From JABDMH01 sp050298535 (GTDB taxonomy: Bacteria > Bacteroidota > Bacteroidia > Chitinophagales > Saprospiraceae), in contig JBNKUI010000087.1 in assembly GCA_050298535.1 (NCBI GenBank), positions 186,001 through 250,000 on the forward strand: a stretch of 64,000 nucleotides of DNA, read 5' to 3'. The translations under genes and the position numbers were made by a program. Of the stretch, positions 15,822 through 25,016 are shown piece by piece. Below the pieces are notes generated by a model. That model saw nothing but the letters and a program-made list of their open reading frames with translations. It was not told where the DNA came from and ran no database searches. Within the stretch, counting starts at the first letter, position 1. Each line of letters starts with the position of its first letter.

Positions 15822-17318
15822 ATGTCATTAGTAAAACAACTAGCAGGAGAAACAGCCATCTATGGCCTGAGTAATATACTAGGTCGCATACTTCATTTTG
15901 TGGTATTCACAATGTACCTCACGAGGGAGTTTAGCGATCGAGCACTGTTTGGTATATACCAGGATCTGTATTCTTATGCCGCGTTTCTGTTGATCCTATT
16001 TACCTATCGATTTGAAACAGCATATTTCCGATTTGGCTCAAAAAAAGAATCAGAAAACACTGCCTTCAGTACGGCTTCCTCCTCCATTATAGGTACTACT
16101 TTGTTGTTGGCATCGGTAATGATTGCTTTTCGTCAGGATGTTGCTGATTTGCTTCTCTATCCTGATAAGAGTCGTTACATTATTTACTTTGCCATGATTA
16201 TAGGATTCGATGCAGTGTCGGCGATTCCATTTGCACGGTTACGTTTGTCGAATCGTCCATTGAGATTTGCTTTTATAAAGATCCTCAATATTGTTTTTAC
16301 CCTGGTCTTGGTGCTGTTCTTTCTCGAAGGATGTCCTTGGCTGATTGAAAAGGGTTATTCTGGTATTGCAAACATTTATTCGCTTGAAAACCGACTAGAC
16401 CTGGTTTTCATTTCTAACCTACTGGCAAGCGCGCTGGTCTTTTTGTTGCTACTGCCTGAATTCTTAAAGGTACAGTTCAATTTTGACAAAAGACTTTGGA
16501 TCAAAATGGCGCGATACGCTTTGCCTTTAATCATCGTCGGTCTTGCTGGTGTGTTTAATCAGTACGTGGCTGTCCCCCTACTAAAGTATTTGCTGCCGGG
16601 TAGCCTGGAAGACAATCTTAGCACCGGAGGATTGTATGGTGCAGTTGCCAAACTAGCGATCATTATGAACCTTTTCACTCAGGCATTCAACTATGCTGCG
16701 GAGCCATTTTTCTTTAAGCAAGCAGACGATAAGAATGCGAAGGAAACCTATGCAGACGTGGCTCAGGCTTTTTCACTCATTGCCAGTATTGCATTCCTGG
16801 TTATTATGCTCTATATCGATGTAGTCAAATTAATCCTGGGACCAAACTATCGTGAAGGGATTCATATCGTACCTATTCTTCTACTAGCCAATTGGTTCCT
16901 TGGCATGTATTACAACTTCAGTATTTGGTACAAGATAAAAGACAAGACGCACATAGGTGCACTCATATCCATTGGTGGTGCCGTCATTACGTTGCTTATT
17001 GCATTTCTGATGGTGCCCAAAATCGGCTATGAAGCTATGGCCTGGGCTACGCTGGGATGCTACTTTTTTATGGCATCGGCCGGTTATTTGACCGGTCGGT
17101 ATTATTATCCGGTTCCATATCCTGTGTTGCGAATTGGCCTATACATAGGCTCTGCGATTCTCTTTATCTGGGTGGGTAATTTCTTGAGTGCGGAGATATC
17201 CAATCCCTTTATCTTGTTCCTTTCAAGCACGGTATTGTTCGTGACCTATCTCGTGATTTGGTATCGCATAGAGCGGAAGACGTTGCAAAAGTGGTGGTCT
17301 GGGTCCATAAGAGACTAG
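15822..17318 (+). CDS. Polysaccharide/O-antigen flippase-like membrane protein
   Basis: 498 residues from the ATG at 15822; the TTG further upstream overlaps a TTTATTTG element and is less likely. About 12-14 hydrophobic segments. The N-terminus LAGETAIYGLSNILGR and the C-terminal pattern match the Wzx/MurJ-like MOP superfamily of lipid-linked polysaccharide transporters. It stands alone, with no glycosyltransferase cluster beside it, so the substrate is unknown. It is convergent with the small minus-strand gene and overlaps its end by 4 bases. Confidence 0.85.
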   Translation: MSLVKQLAGETAIYGLSNILGRILHFVVFTMYLTREFSDRALFGIYQDLYSYAAFLLILFTYRFETAYFRFGSKKESENTAFSTASSSIIGTTLLLASVMIAFRQDVADLLLYPDKSRYIIYFAMIIGFDAVSAIPFARLRLSNRPLRFAFIKILNIVFTLVLVLFFLEGCPWLIEKGYSGIANIYSLENRLDLVFISNLLASALVFLLLLPEFLKVQFNFDKRLWIKMARYALPLIIVGLAGVFNQYVAVPLLKYLLPGSLEDNLSTGGLYGAVAKLAIIMNLFTQAFNYAAEPFFFKQADDKNAKETYADVAQAFSLIASIAFLVIMLYIDVVKLILGPNYREGIHIVPILLLANWFLGMYYNFSIWYKIKDKTHIGALISIGGAVITLLIAFLMVPKIGYEAMAWATLGCYFFMASAGYLTGRYYYPVPYPVLRIGLYIGSAILFIWVGNFLSAEISNPFILFLSSTVLFVTYLVIWYRIERKTLQKWWSGSIRD

Positions 17319-17497
17319 AATTGAAATCGCAACCAATCCCAAATATATACCCGGTTTTTAAAAAGTAATATCGCCGCTGCTATGAGTCCAAAGATTAAGA
17401 CCAGTTTAGTGTTCCTCTTTGTCGTTTCAAACTTTTCCTTTCTACTTTTGTATCGGTGTTTTGGTTGATATGCCACTCCTCCTATTTTAGAAATCAA
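17315..17497 (-). CDS. Small single-pass membrane protein
   Basis: At most 60 residues: a basic N-terminal half (KHRYKSRKEKFETTKRNTK), one membrane segment (LVLIFGLIAAAILLF) and a short aromatic tail ending WLRFQF. The first possible start is TTG at 17497, inside the last codons of the upstream gene; a GTG at 17476, with AGGAGG immediately before it, would give 53 residues. The architecture and close coupling to the large barrel gene suggest a real gene. No known family recognised. Confidence 0.55.
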   Translation of the reverse strand: MISKIGGVAYQPKHRYKSRKEKFETTKRNTKLVLIFGLIAAAILLFKNRVYIWDWLRFQF

Positions 17498-20400
17498 GCC
17501 CCAGGGCTAAATGTAACTTAGGTTTTTGAACCAAACGTGTTTCGACTCCCCAGGCATAGTCCAGTCGGATAAAATATCCAAACAACATCGTTCGCACACC
17601 TACACCATACCCTACGACCAGTGGATCACGGTAATAGTTTACCTTCAATCGTACAGTGGGGGGATTGCTAAGGTGAACAATGTTAATAGGGTTATCATCA
17701 TCAAAAGGATTTAGACCTTCCCATGCAGCTCCCACATCAGCAAAACCCACCAACTGAAGGTGGCGGAAGAATGAGATTTTGATGGGCCGTCTGGAAAGAT
17801 ATTTCAGAAAAGGAATTCTCAACTCAGCATTAAATAAAGCAAAAGTGGATCCATTTCGAATGTTGTAGTCAAACCCTCGAAGATTGGGATTGATCGTGCG
17901 GAAAGCAAAATCATCGCCTGGAGGCTGTGGAATATCGTTGTTGAATTTGGGAATTAAAGCATTGTCAACGCCCCCCAGAAAATAAAGAATTCGTTCGGAT
18001 CCAAATGAAGTGCCAGCGGAAAATCGCCCAGCCAGGACCGAATGCTTTGCAAAGTTGAAATAATGCCTTGCGTCTGTGCCTAGCACGGTCATAAAGCCTT
18101 CATTCAACTTTAGGGACAAAGGGTCAATCGAAAACGCAAACTTTTTGACAAGCTCTGTATATACTTTAAAACGCGTGCCGGAACGAATATTTAAATCAAT
18201 GTCCAAAGAGTTGTCAAACACATACTCCAATCGAATGCCCAATCTTTGAGACTCCAGATCACTTCGACCCAGGGTTTGCTGGTCCGACGCCAAGAATGTG
18301 ATCTTATCTTGTCTAAGCGTTGCCGTGGCCCGGATACTATTATATATATCCAGAGGATACTTCAATCCATATTGACCTAGCAAAATAGTGTTCCGGTTTC
18401 TTATGGACTCTCCGCTTTCTGTGCTGGTGTTTTCCACAGATGTCTTGCGATAAAGGGCATATCGTTTATCAATTCTATTCTTACGATCATCGTGTACCAG
18501 GAAAAACTCGGCACCATTGAAGGAAGTTGGAATTCTAACTCCTCCTTCAAAAACATAGTCCTCAAACAGGTCTTTGAAATTTGCCTTTAGCAAGATGCCC
18601 AATGGTTGTGGTTCAAACTCGCGTTTAAAAGCCGCATAACTGTCCAACCCACCAAACAGAAGGCTGTTGTCCATGTTGGTGCTCAGCGAATGCATCTTAA
18701 ATTTTAGCTGGTACGGCACAATCCGCAACCGGTTGATCGCTGTGCTATCAGTAGAAGATTGCTTGTTTACCTGCACAGAAGTGGTCGGTACAATGATGTC
18801 TATAGCGGCCTCTTCCAAGAGATCTTCGGCTTTATCTTCCTCCATGTCAGCAAATTCTGACTGAAACAAATACTTCTTGCCTTCTTCTGATGCCTCCCTT
18901 ATTACTTCCTCCCTCGGTCTCTGAGTCGTTGGCAACTGCGGCCTGTTCGGTTTTCGCTTTTCCTTGCCAGCTCGATCCAATATTTGAAGATGAAGACTGC
19001 TTACACTATCCGGCTCACTACCTGAAAGTGTGCTTTCATAGAGTTTCATTCTGTCCCCAATCATGAATCCTTCGATGACTCGATCCGTGGGTTGGTTCAA
19101 GTCATAGACTTCAATGTTTCGCAGGTGGTTTGATTGGAAGGAAGAAACGGTTTGATATGCTATTACACTAGTATCCCGTGCATCTACAATCAAAGTGTCG
19201 TTGAATGGAATTTCCTCATCGGGTTCAAAGATTCGCTCAATGCCATCTTCCAGAATGATTTTCTTGCGCAATTCTGTGGTTCTCTCAATACTTATCTCCT
19301 TGCGGTTTGCTACACCATTCTCGTTCGAAATGTATTGGACCTCATTTCCTTTTATTCTGGGATCTCGAAGTTCTCCTATCTCGACATCCGTCAGTTGATA
19401 GAGAATGGGGGCCTCTTCTTCCAACGCCAATAAGAATAGATTGAAGTTAGAGAAAGGAAGAATTGTATCCACACTTGACGAAGAGGCTTTGCTATTTGGA
19501 CGATTACTACTGAAAACGACACCATCAATCCCTTCAATTGACCCCACATCTATGTCTATATCATCATAGATGTCATCAGTAAGTTGCGTGGATTGCCGTG
19601 TATTAGTGGTGTAGTAAAACAGGTCAATCATTCCTTCTGACAACGCAGAAAAGATCAGTTCTCCTTCACTGAGCGCTGCCATAGAAAATACGCGTTCATA
19701 TCGTTCGGGTAAGACTTGCTCTACACTGGTACCTTCATTAAAATCAATGAGTTGGAGGGTGATTTTATCCCTGTGCTCATACAGAATAAACAACCCCGAA
19801 CCATCAGGAAGCCACTCAACCATAGGATAGTCATAATCTGTAGCCTGCTCATTATTCCTAAACCCGTGTTTGAAAATCTTACGCGAATCTCCTGTCGTAA
19901 GATCCTTAAGTGTGATGCGGGTTTTACTGATTTGATTATCTACTAATGCTACTCGATCCCCCTGGGGGCTATATCTGATAAAGGTCGTCGGCACTCTCTT
20001 TTTTCTTTTGTAGACCACCTCGTTACTAGGGTCCACCTCGCTAAACCGTTCGAGTTCCGATTGATATCTTTTTAAAAAGTATGACTCCCACTGCTCTGTG
20101 ATATCGTCGAAAGGAATGCCAAAAACATAAAGAAATGCATCTTCAATGCTACGATTAATACGTGTGAGGTATAGTAAGTTTGAAATCTCAGACCTTCCAT
20201 AGGTCAGTCCGATGTAGTACCAAAGCGAATGGCCAATAATTCGTGGGTAAAATCCATGTAAACGTTTAAAACTGGTCTTCCTTTCGCTTAGGAAGATATT
20301 TCTCAGCTCTGCATCATTCTCATAATCCCAGTACGATCCAATATATTCGGCGAGTCCAGACTGAAACCAGGTGGGTACCGTTCCGGAAACAGAGTTCTGA

Positions 20401-20894
20401 ACTACCTCCTGCAAATTGTTTCCAAAAAACATCGAATTTAAGAAAACCTGTGCGACGCCTTTTCGGATCTGCCTTCGAAGTGATTCGTGATCTCCATCAA
20501 AGTATACAAAGACCTTACTGCCTTCAATTTTGGTTTGATTTAGGATGGTATGAAAGGTCTCTTCGTGTCCAATGTTACTTTGTTTTAGGTCCGATACGTC
20601 GGAAAACACAATGATCTCTATCTTATCGTTAATCCGATGCTCGATGATATCAAGGATCTCATCATGATCCTGCTCGGCATATTTAACCGTTGAAACACCA
20701 TGATTTCGGGCCTTTCCGTACCAGTAGGTTATAAAGTTTTCACTTTCATATAGCAACCATTGGTCAAAATCGTCGTGGTACTGAATCCTGTTCTTTCCGT
20801 ACTCAACCTGGGATACCTGCGCAAGACTTGGACAAAGGCAAGCAAAGATGACGAAATATGAGACCTGGATAGTTTTCCGAATAATAAAACCCAT
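17487..20894 (-). CDS. Large exported protein: inactive gluzincin-like domain, TolB-like propeller and BamA-like outer-membrane barrel
   Basis: About 1135 residues from the ATG at 20894, which gives a signal peptide (VSYFVIFACLCPSLAQ). An N-terminal region resembles peptidase-MA gluzincins (TWFQSGLAEYIGSYWD), but the HExxH helix reads RKGVAQVFL and cannot bind zinc. A PD40/TolB-like propeller (about 300-600) has repeats such as IRYSPQGDRVALVD. The last 350 residues form a barrel of the Omp85/surface-antigen type (GRFSAGTSFGSERILYFLGG...RGFDYNI) ending in aromatic LHLALGLDF. Probably an outer-membrane protein on the periplasmic side. The role is unknown. Confidence 0.8.
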   Translation of the reverse strand: MGFIIRKTIQVSYFVIFACLCPSLAQVSQVEYGKNRIQYHDDFDQWLLYESENFITYWYGKARNHGVSTVKYAEQDHDEILDIIEHRINDKIEIIVFSDVSDLKQSNIGHEETFHTILNQTKIEGSKVFVYFDGDHESLRRQIRKGVAQVFLNSMFFGNNLQEVVQNSVSGTVPTWFQSGLAEYIGSYWDYENDAELRNIFLSERKTSFKRLHGFYPRIIGHSLWYYIGLTYGRSEISNLLYLTRINRSIEDAFLYVFGIPFDDITEQWESYFLKRYQSELERFSEVDPSNEVVYKRKKRVPTTFIRYSPQGDRVALVDNQISKTRITLKDLTTGDSRKIFKHGFRNNEQATDYDYPMVEWLPDGSGLFILYEHRDKITLQLIDFNEGTSVEQVLPERYERVFSMAALSEGELIFSALSEGMIDLFYYTTNTRQSTQLTDDIYDDIDIDVGSIEGIDGVVFSSNRPNSKASSSSVDTILPFSNFNLFLLALEEEAPILYQLTDVEIGELRDPRIKGNEVQYISNENGVANRKEISIERTTELRKKIILEDGIERIFEPDEEIPFNDTLIVDARDTSVIAYQTVSSFQSNHLRNIEVYDLNQPTDRVIEGFMIGDRMKLYESTLSGSEPDSVSSLHLQILDRAGKEKRKPNRPQLPTTQRPREEVIREASEEGKKYLFQSEFADMEEDKAEDLLEEAAIDIIVPTTSVQVNKQSSTDSTAINRLRIVPYQLKFKMHSLSTNMDNSLLFGGLDSYAAFKREFEPQPLGILLKANFKDLFEDYVFEGGVRIPTSFNGAEFFLVHDDRKNRIDKRYALYRKTSVENTSTESGESIRNRNTILLGQYGLKYPLDIYNSIRATATLRQDKITFLASDQQTLGRSDLESQRLGIRLEYVFDNSLDIDLNIRSGTRFKVYTELVKKFAFSIDPLSLKLNEGFMTVLGTDARHYFNFAKHSVLAGRFSAGTSFGSERILYFLGGVDNALIPKFNNDIPQPPGDDFAFRTINPNLRGFDYNIRNGSTFALFNAELRIPFLKYLSRRPIKISFFRHLQLVGFADVGAAWEGLNPFDDDNPINIVHLSNPPTVRLKVNYYRDPLVVGYGVGVRTMLFGYFIRLDYAWGVETRLVQKPKLHLALGLDF

Positions 20895-20977
20895 ATATAG
20901 TTTTAGGTAATTTGTTGGTACGGAAATAGTAAAATACAATATTACTCTTTTTCTTGCCAGTATATAACGCAGAAACC

Positions 20978-21619
20978 ATGAGTATCGTTACATCTATGAC
21001 TTTTAATGCTTTCCAGGAAAACACCTATATCATATCTGATGGGGAGGAAGCAATCATTCTTGATCCGGGTTGTCACTCGGTTTCCGAGCAGCAACAACTT
21101 AGCAGCAAGATCGACAATTTGGGGGTAGTCGTGAAGCACTGTGTCAACACGCATTGCCACCTGGACCACATATTTGGCAACAAATATGTTGTAGACTTAT
21201 ATGGCGTCGAGTTAATTATGCATAAGGGTGAGCTTCCCCTTTTACGACAAGCCCCCATGATAGCCAACATGTATGGATTATCAATCGAACCATCCCCTGA
21301 ACCTAATCGATTTCTGTCCCATGGCGACACGTTTACCTTCGCCCATACGGAGTTCGAGGTGCTTCTTACCCCAGGTCATTCACCGGCCAGTATTTCTTTT
21401 TACAACAAAAAGGAAGGATATGTTTTAGCCGGTGACGTGTTATTTCAAAACAGCGTGGGGCGCACTGATCTACCCGGAGGGGATCAGGCCACACTATTTC
21501 AAAGCATCAAAGAGCACTACCTTTCCATGCCTGATGAAGTTATTGTATATCCTGGTCACGGACCTGCCACAACGATCGGAGAAGAGAGGAGGTCAAACCC
21601 TTTTCTGCAAAACCTTTAG
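20978..21619 (+). CDS. Metallo-beta-lactamase-fold hydrolase (glyoxalase II-like)
   Basis: 213 residues from the ATG at 20978; the earlier TTG in frame is unlikely. Metal motif THCHLDH (residues 58-64), further His in TPGHSP, bridging Asp in AGDVLF, last His in YPGHGP. This pattern fits the glyoxalase II/YcbL branch of thioester or persulfide hydrolases. It is shorter than true GloB (no C-terminal substrate-binding domain), so the substrate is uncertain. The last 4 bases overlap the end of rnhB on the other strand. Confidence 0.88.
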   Translation: MSIVTSMTFNAFQENTYIISDGEEAIILDPGCHSVSEQQQLSSKIDNLGVVVKHCVNTHCHLDHIFGNKYVVDLYGVELIMHKGELPLLRQAPMIANMYGLSIEPSPEPNRFLSHGDTFTFAHTEFEVLLTPGHSPASISFYNKKEGYVLAGDVLFQNSVGRTDLPGGDQATLFQSIKEHYLSMPDEVIVYPGHGPATTIGEERRSNPFLQNL

Positions 21620-22218
21620 AATAAAGTCCCCTGTACAGGTAAGGGATAAAGTTGAAAGGACTTTCGGTGAATAGGTGTCGTACCGTGCAAAACGATAGCT
21701 TCTCGATGTGCTATAGTGGGATAGCCTTTATTGGTGTCCCAGGAATAGTGGGGAAAATCCCGGTGCTTGCGCAACATATAGTCGTCGCGATAGGTTTTTG
21801 CCAGAATACTTGCCGCGGCAATGGATGCAATCTTACCATCGCCTTTCACTATGCATTCGAAAGGGATATTCTTATAGGGCTTAAACCGGTTTCCATCAAC
21901 GAGTAGCTTTTCTGGCGTGATCGATAGTCTCTTCACTGCTTTGTGCATGGCTTCAAATGAAGCATTTAGGATGTTAATTCGATCAATGGTCGAGGGTTGA
22001 CAAAAAGAAACAGCGTATGCAATAGCTTCCTTCTCGATCAGTGCTCTCAATACCTGTCGATCTGCTGCCGTCAGCTGTTTACTATCGTTGAGCTTTTCAT
22101 TTTGAAATGTGGCTGGAAGAATCACCGCAGCAGCATACACGGGTCCCGCCAGACAACCCCTTCCTGCCTCATCGCATCCTGCTTCCAGTGTATTTGGATC
22201 TAATCTGCTCGGTAACAC
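21616..22218 (-). CDS. rnhB: Ribonuclease HII
   Basis: A 200-residue RNase HII that removes RNA primers and single ribonucleotides from DNA. The active-site carboxylates are in CDEAGRG (D16, E17), VDGN and in the later YRDDYM helix. The signature NDSKQL and the KGD...AAASILAK motif are present. Length is typical. It converges with the MBL-fold gene (4-base overlap); the OmpA-like gene upstream is 38 bases away on the same strand. Confidence 0.95.
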   Translation of the reverse strand: MLPSRLDPNTLEAGCDEAGRGCLAGPVYAAAVILPATFQNEKLNDSKQLTAADRQVLRALIEKEAIAYAVSFCQPSTIDRINILNASFEAMHKAVKRLSITPEKLLVDGNRFKPYKNIPFECIVKGDGKIASIAAASILAKTYRDDYMLRKHRDFPHYSWDTNKGYPTIAHREAIVLHGTTPIHRKSFQLYPLPVQGTLF

Positions 22219-22256
22219 AGAACGAAGATACGTATTGCCAAACTTATTAGTAAAGA

Positions 22257-23372
22257 TTAGATACGTCGAATCCTGAATTCAACTCTTCGATTTTGCTGAC
22301 GACCCTCCTCTGTTTCGTTGGTCGCGACTGGTCGGGTAGTTCCATAACCTATATACGTCAATCGCTCGGGCTCCACTCCATTTTTCTCAAGAAAGCCGAC
22401 TACCGCACGGGCTCGTCTATTTGATAGGCGTATGTTGTAATCGAAGCTCCCCTGAAAATCAGTATGTCCTCCAATTTCAACCTCCATGGTGGGATATTCC
22501 TTCATAATCTTTATCAACTTATGAAGATCATCCTGACCTTGTGGTTTAAGAGTCGATCGATCTGTATCAAAAAGAATATTGGTCAGCGGTATGACTTTAT
22601 CCTCCTGTAGAGGATACCAGTCTGCAAATTCATCTTTGAATCCGTCTTTGATGGGCGGCCGTTTATAGACACTAACGTCATCAATGTAGTAGTAAGCATA
22701 GTTGTGACTTCCCTCCGTGGGGACACTGCTTTCGGTTTCATTATCGGAGAAGAAGTTGCCAATCACGAGAAACTTACAGGCCTTTTCTGCGGTAAAATCC
22801 CCCTGAATCTTGTGCCATAAATATTCATTTCCCGGCACTATACGCTTGCTGTAAACCTGTGGCTCTCTCAATACCAGACGGTCTGTCTTCTCATTGAGTT
22901 TGCTTTCGGAAAAATAGATGCCTATGTTATTTGCATGTATACCCGTTTGCAACGGTGACGCCCAAAACTCCACATGGTAGGCCTGGCCAGGAATCAAAGG
23001 CTCTTTAAGGTTTACCTGAATATATTCCCTGCAATGAGGTTTGCCCTGGTTGCAGCCAAATGCCGTAATTCCGGCCATATATAGTCCAGATCTGGGCTTC
23101 TTTTTTCCGAAGCCTTTTTCTTTCCAACTATCAGGCACTGTAATCTTTGGTCCATACATATCGGGAGATGCCGCAGATGCCGAGCTCCAATCCTTCACCA
23201 GGGCGGTAAAATCTCGTCCTCGGTAGAACCAACCATGTGGCATAATGGAAAATTCTTCAAATCCCGGATTGGGGACAAGATTCTCCCCTTCTGCTGCAGA
23301 GTTATACACTCCGTAGATCAGCAGTCCAGGTACCAATGTTGATAGTATTGCAGCCAGTATCTTAGTTAACAT
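22257..23372 (-). CDS. OmpA-family protein with an N-terminal carbohydrate-binding-like domain
   Basis: 371 residues. An N-terminal hydrophobic segment (AAILSTLVPGLLIYGVY) acts as signal or anchor. Residues about 33-240 form a jelly-roll-like domain starting LVPNPGFEE and ending with YYIDDVSVYK, typical of carbohydrate-binding-module-like folds in Bacteroidota surface proteins. The C-terminal OmpA domain (about 260-371) has the peptidoglycan-binding pattern GGHTDFQGSFDYNIRLSNRRARAV..FL. The probable role is tethering the envelope to peptidoglycan while binding glycan. Signal cleavage is uncertain. Confidence 0.85.
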   Translation of the reverse strand: MLTKILAAILSTLVPGLLIYGVYNSAAEGENLVPNPGFEEFSIMPHGWFYRGRDFTALVKDWSSASAASPDMYGPKITVPDSWKEKGFGKKKPRSGLYMAGITAFGCNQGKPHCREYIQVNLKEPLIPGQAYHVEFWASPLQTGIHANNIGIYFSESKLNEKTDRLVLREPQVYSKRIVPGNEYLWHKIQGDFTAEKACKFLVIGNFFSDNETESSVPTEGSHNYAYYYIDDVSVYKRPPIKDGFKDEFADWYPLQEDKVIPLTNILFDTDRSTLKPQGQDDLHKLIKIMKEYPTMEVEIGGHTDFQGSFDYNIRLSNRRARAVVGFLEKNGVEPERLTYIGYGTTRPVATNETEEGRQQNRRVEFRIRRI

Positions 23373-23489
23373 CCCAACTCATTAGGCACTGGTTTACCAT
23401 CCAAAATCTTACCAAAGATTGATGAGAAGAGTCAATCGCTTGGAGATTCAATAAATTTTGTAAACCTTTCTTCTCTTAAACGTCAATTT

Positions 23490-25016
23490 ATGGTTTCTGA
23501 TTTTCTGAAGCAACTAGGTATAGAAAACCACAATCCAGGGAGCTGGATAAATGGTGATATAATAGAAACAGAAGACACAATGACCTCTTTGTCTCCTGTA
23601 GATGGCAAGGTTATCGCCAAGATATCAACTACCTCTGATCGTGTTTACGAATCCATTGTTGAGTCTGCACATACTGGCTTTGAGGTCTGGCGCAGATGGC
23701 CCGCCCCCAGACGAGGTGAAGTCGTACGACTGTATGGCGACGTGTTGAGAAAGAACAAAGCTAGCCTGGGCAGGCTGGTTTCCTATGAAATGGGAAAAAG
23801 CCTACAAGAAGGAGAGGGAGAAGTACAGGAAATGATTGATATCTGTGATTTTGCCGTTGGCCTGTCAAGACAATTGTATGGCAAGACTATGCATTCAGAG
23901 AGAGAAAATCATCGAATGTACGAACAATGGCATCCGTTGGGTGTGGTAGGAATTATTTCTGCTTTTAACTTCCCGGTAGCGGTTTGGTCCTGGAACGCTA
24001 TGATTGCATTGGTTTGTGGCAACTCCGTGATATGGAAACCCTCAGAGAAAACGCCCTTGTGTGGCTTTGTTTGCCAAAAACTCCTCGCTGAGGTGTTACT
24101 TTCCATGAATGCGCCTCGTGGTATCAGCTGTCTGGTAACTGGTGGTGCCCACATGGGACAGAAACTGGCCTCTGATAACCGTATTCCCTTAATTTCGGCA
24201 ACGGGCAGCACGCAAATGGGCCGATCAGTGGCTCAGGTGGTAGGGAACCGGCTAGGAAAAACGATTCTTGAGTTGGGTGGTAATAATGCCATCATAGTTA
24301 GTAACAAAGCCAATGTTGATCTTGCCATTCGTGCCATTGTTTTTGGAGCAGTAGGTACCGCGGGTCAGCGTTGTACGAGTACGCGTCGGGTCTTTATACA
24401 CAAAGACATTTATGAGCAAGTGAAAGATCGATTAATACGTGTATACAACCAAATCAAAATCGGAAGTCCTCTAGATCCCGACAACCTCATGGGTCCTCTA
24501 ATTGATATGGATGCGGTTCGTTCTTACCAGGCAGCAATGGAGGAGGTTAAAAAAGCGGGGGGTAAGTTTGCGGTAGCAGGAGGTCGGCTGGATGGTGCCC
24601 TATATGCAAGTGGCTGCTACGTGAGGCCTTGCATTGCCGAGGTGAAAAACGGCTATGAGATAGTCCAAAAAGAGACCTTTGCTCCGATCTTGTATTTGAT
24701 GGCATATGAAGACCTCATGACTGCCATCAAGATGCAAAACGATGTCAGGCAAGGTTTGTCTTCTGCAATTTTTACAAATGACCTAAATGAAGCTGAACTA
24801 TTTCTGTCCAGCGCCGGGAGCGATTGTGGCATTGCCAATGTGAATATTGGTACCAGTGGAGCAGAAATCGGAGGTGCCTTCGGAGGCGAAAAGGAAACAG
24901 GCGGAGGCAGAGAAAGTGGGTCCGACGCCTGGAAAGCATATATGAGAAGACAAACGAATACTATCAACTATGGTAGCACGTTACCGCTTGCGCAGGGGAT
25001 CAGTTTTGATCTGTAA
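23490..25016 (+). CDS. ALDH7-family aldehyde dehydrogenase (alpha-aminoadipic semialdehyde dehydrogenase type)
   Basis: 508 residues. Catalytic Cys295 in AGQRCTSTRR and Glu261 in LELGGNNAI, with NAD-binding SAFNFPVAVWSWN and GSTQMG. The C-terminal FGGEKETGGGRESGSDAWKAY is typical of the ALDH7/antiquitin branch, which oxidises alpha-aminoadipate semialdehyde in lysine degradation and other aldehydes in stress. No other lysine-catabolism gene adjoins, so the physiological substrate is inferred. Its last 36 bases overlap the 3' end of the GH13 gene on the opposite strand. Confidence 0.92.
   Translation: MVSDFLKQLGIENHNPGSWINGDIIETEDTMTSLSPVDGKVIAKISTTSDRVYESIVESAHTGFEVWRRWPAPRRGEVVRLYGDVLRKNKASLGRLVSYEMGKSLQEGEGEVQEMIDICDFAVGLSRQLYGKTMHSERENHRMYEQWHPLGVVGIISAFNFPVAVWSWNAMIALVCGNSVIWKPSEKTPLCGFVCQKLLAEVLLSMNAPRGISCLVTGGAHMGQKLASDNRIPLISATGSTQMGRSVAQVVGNRLGKTILELGGNNAIIVSNKANVDLAIRAIVFGAVGTAGQRCTSTRRVFIHKDIYEQVKDRLIRVYNQIKIGSPLDPDNLMGPLIDMDAVRSYQAAMEEVKKAGGKFAVAGGRLDGALYASGCYVRPCIAEVKNGYEIVQKETFAPILYLMAYEDLMTAIKMQNDVRQGLSSAIFTNDLNEAELFLSSAGSDCGIANVNIGTSGAEIGGAFGGEKETGGGRESGSDAWKAYMRRQTNTINYGSTLPLAQGISFDL

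Noticed and set aside
23452..23460. TAAATTTTG as promoter of the ALDH7 gene
   Set aside because: One base too long for TAnnTTTG and no TTG at the right distance.
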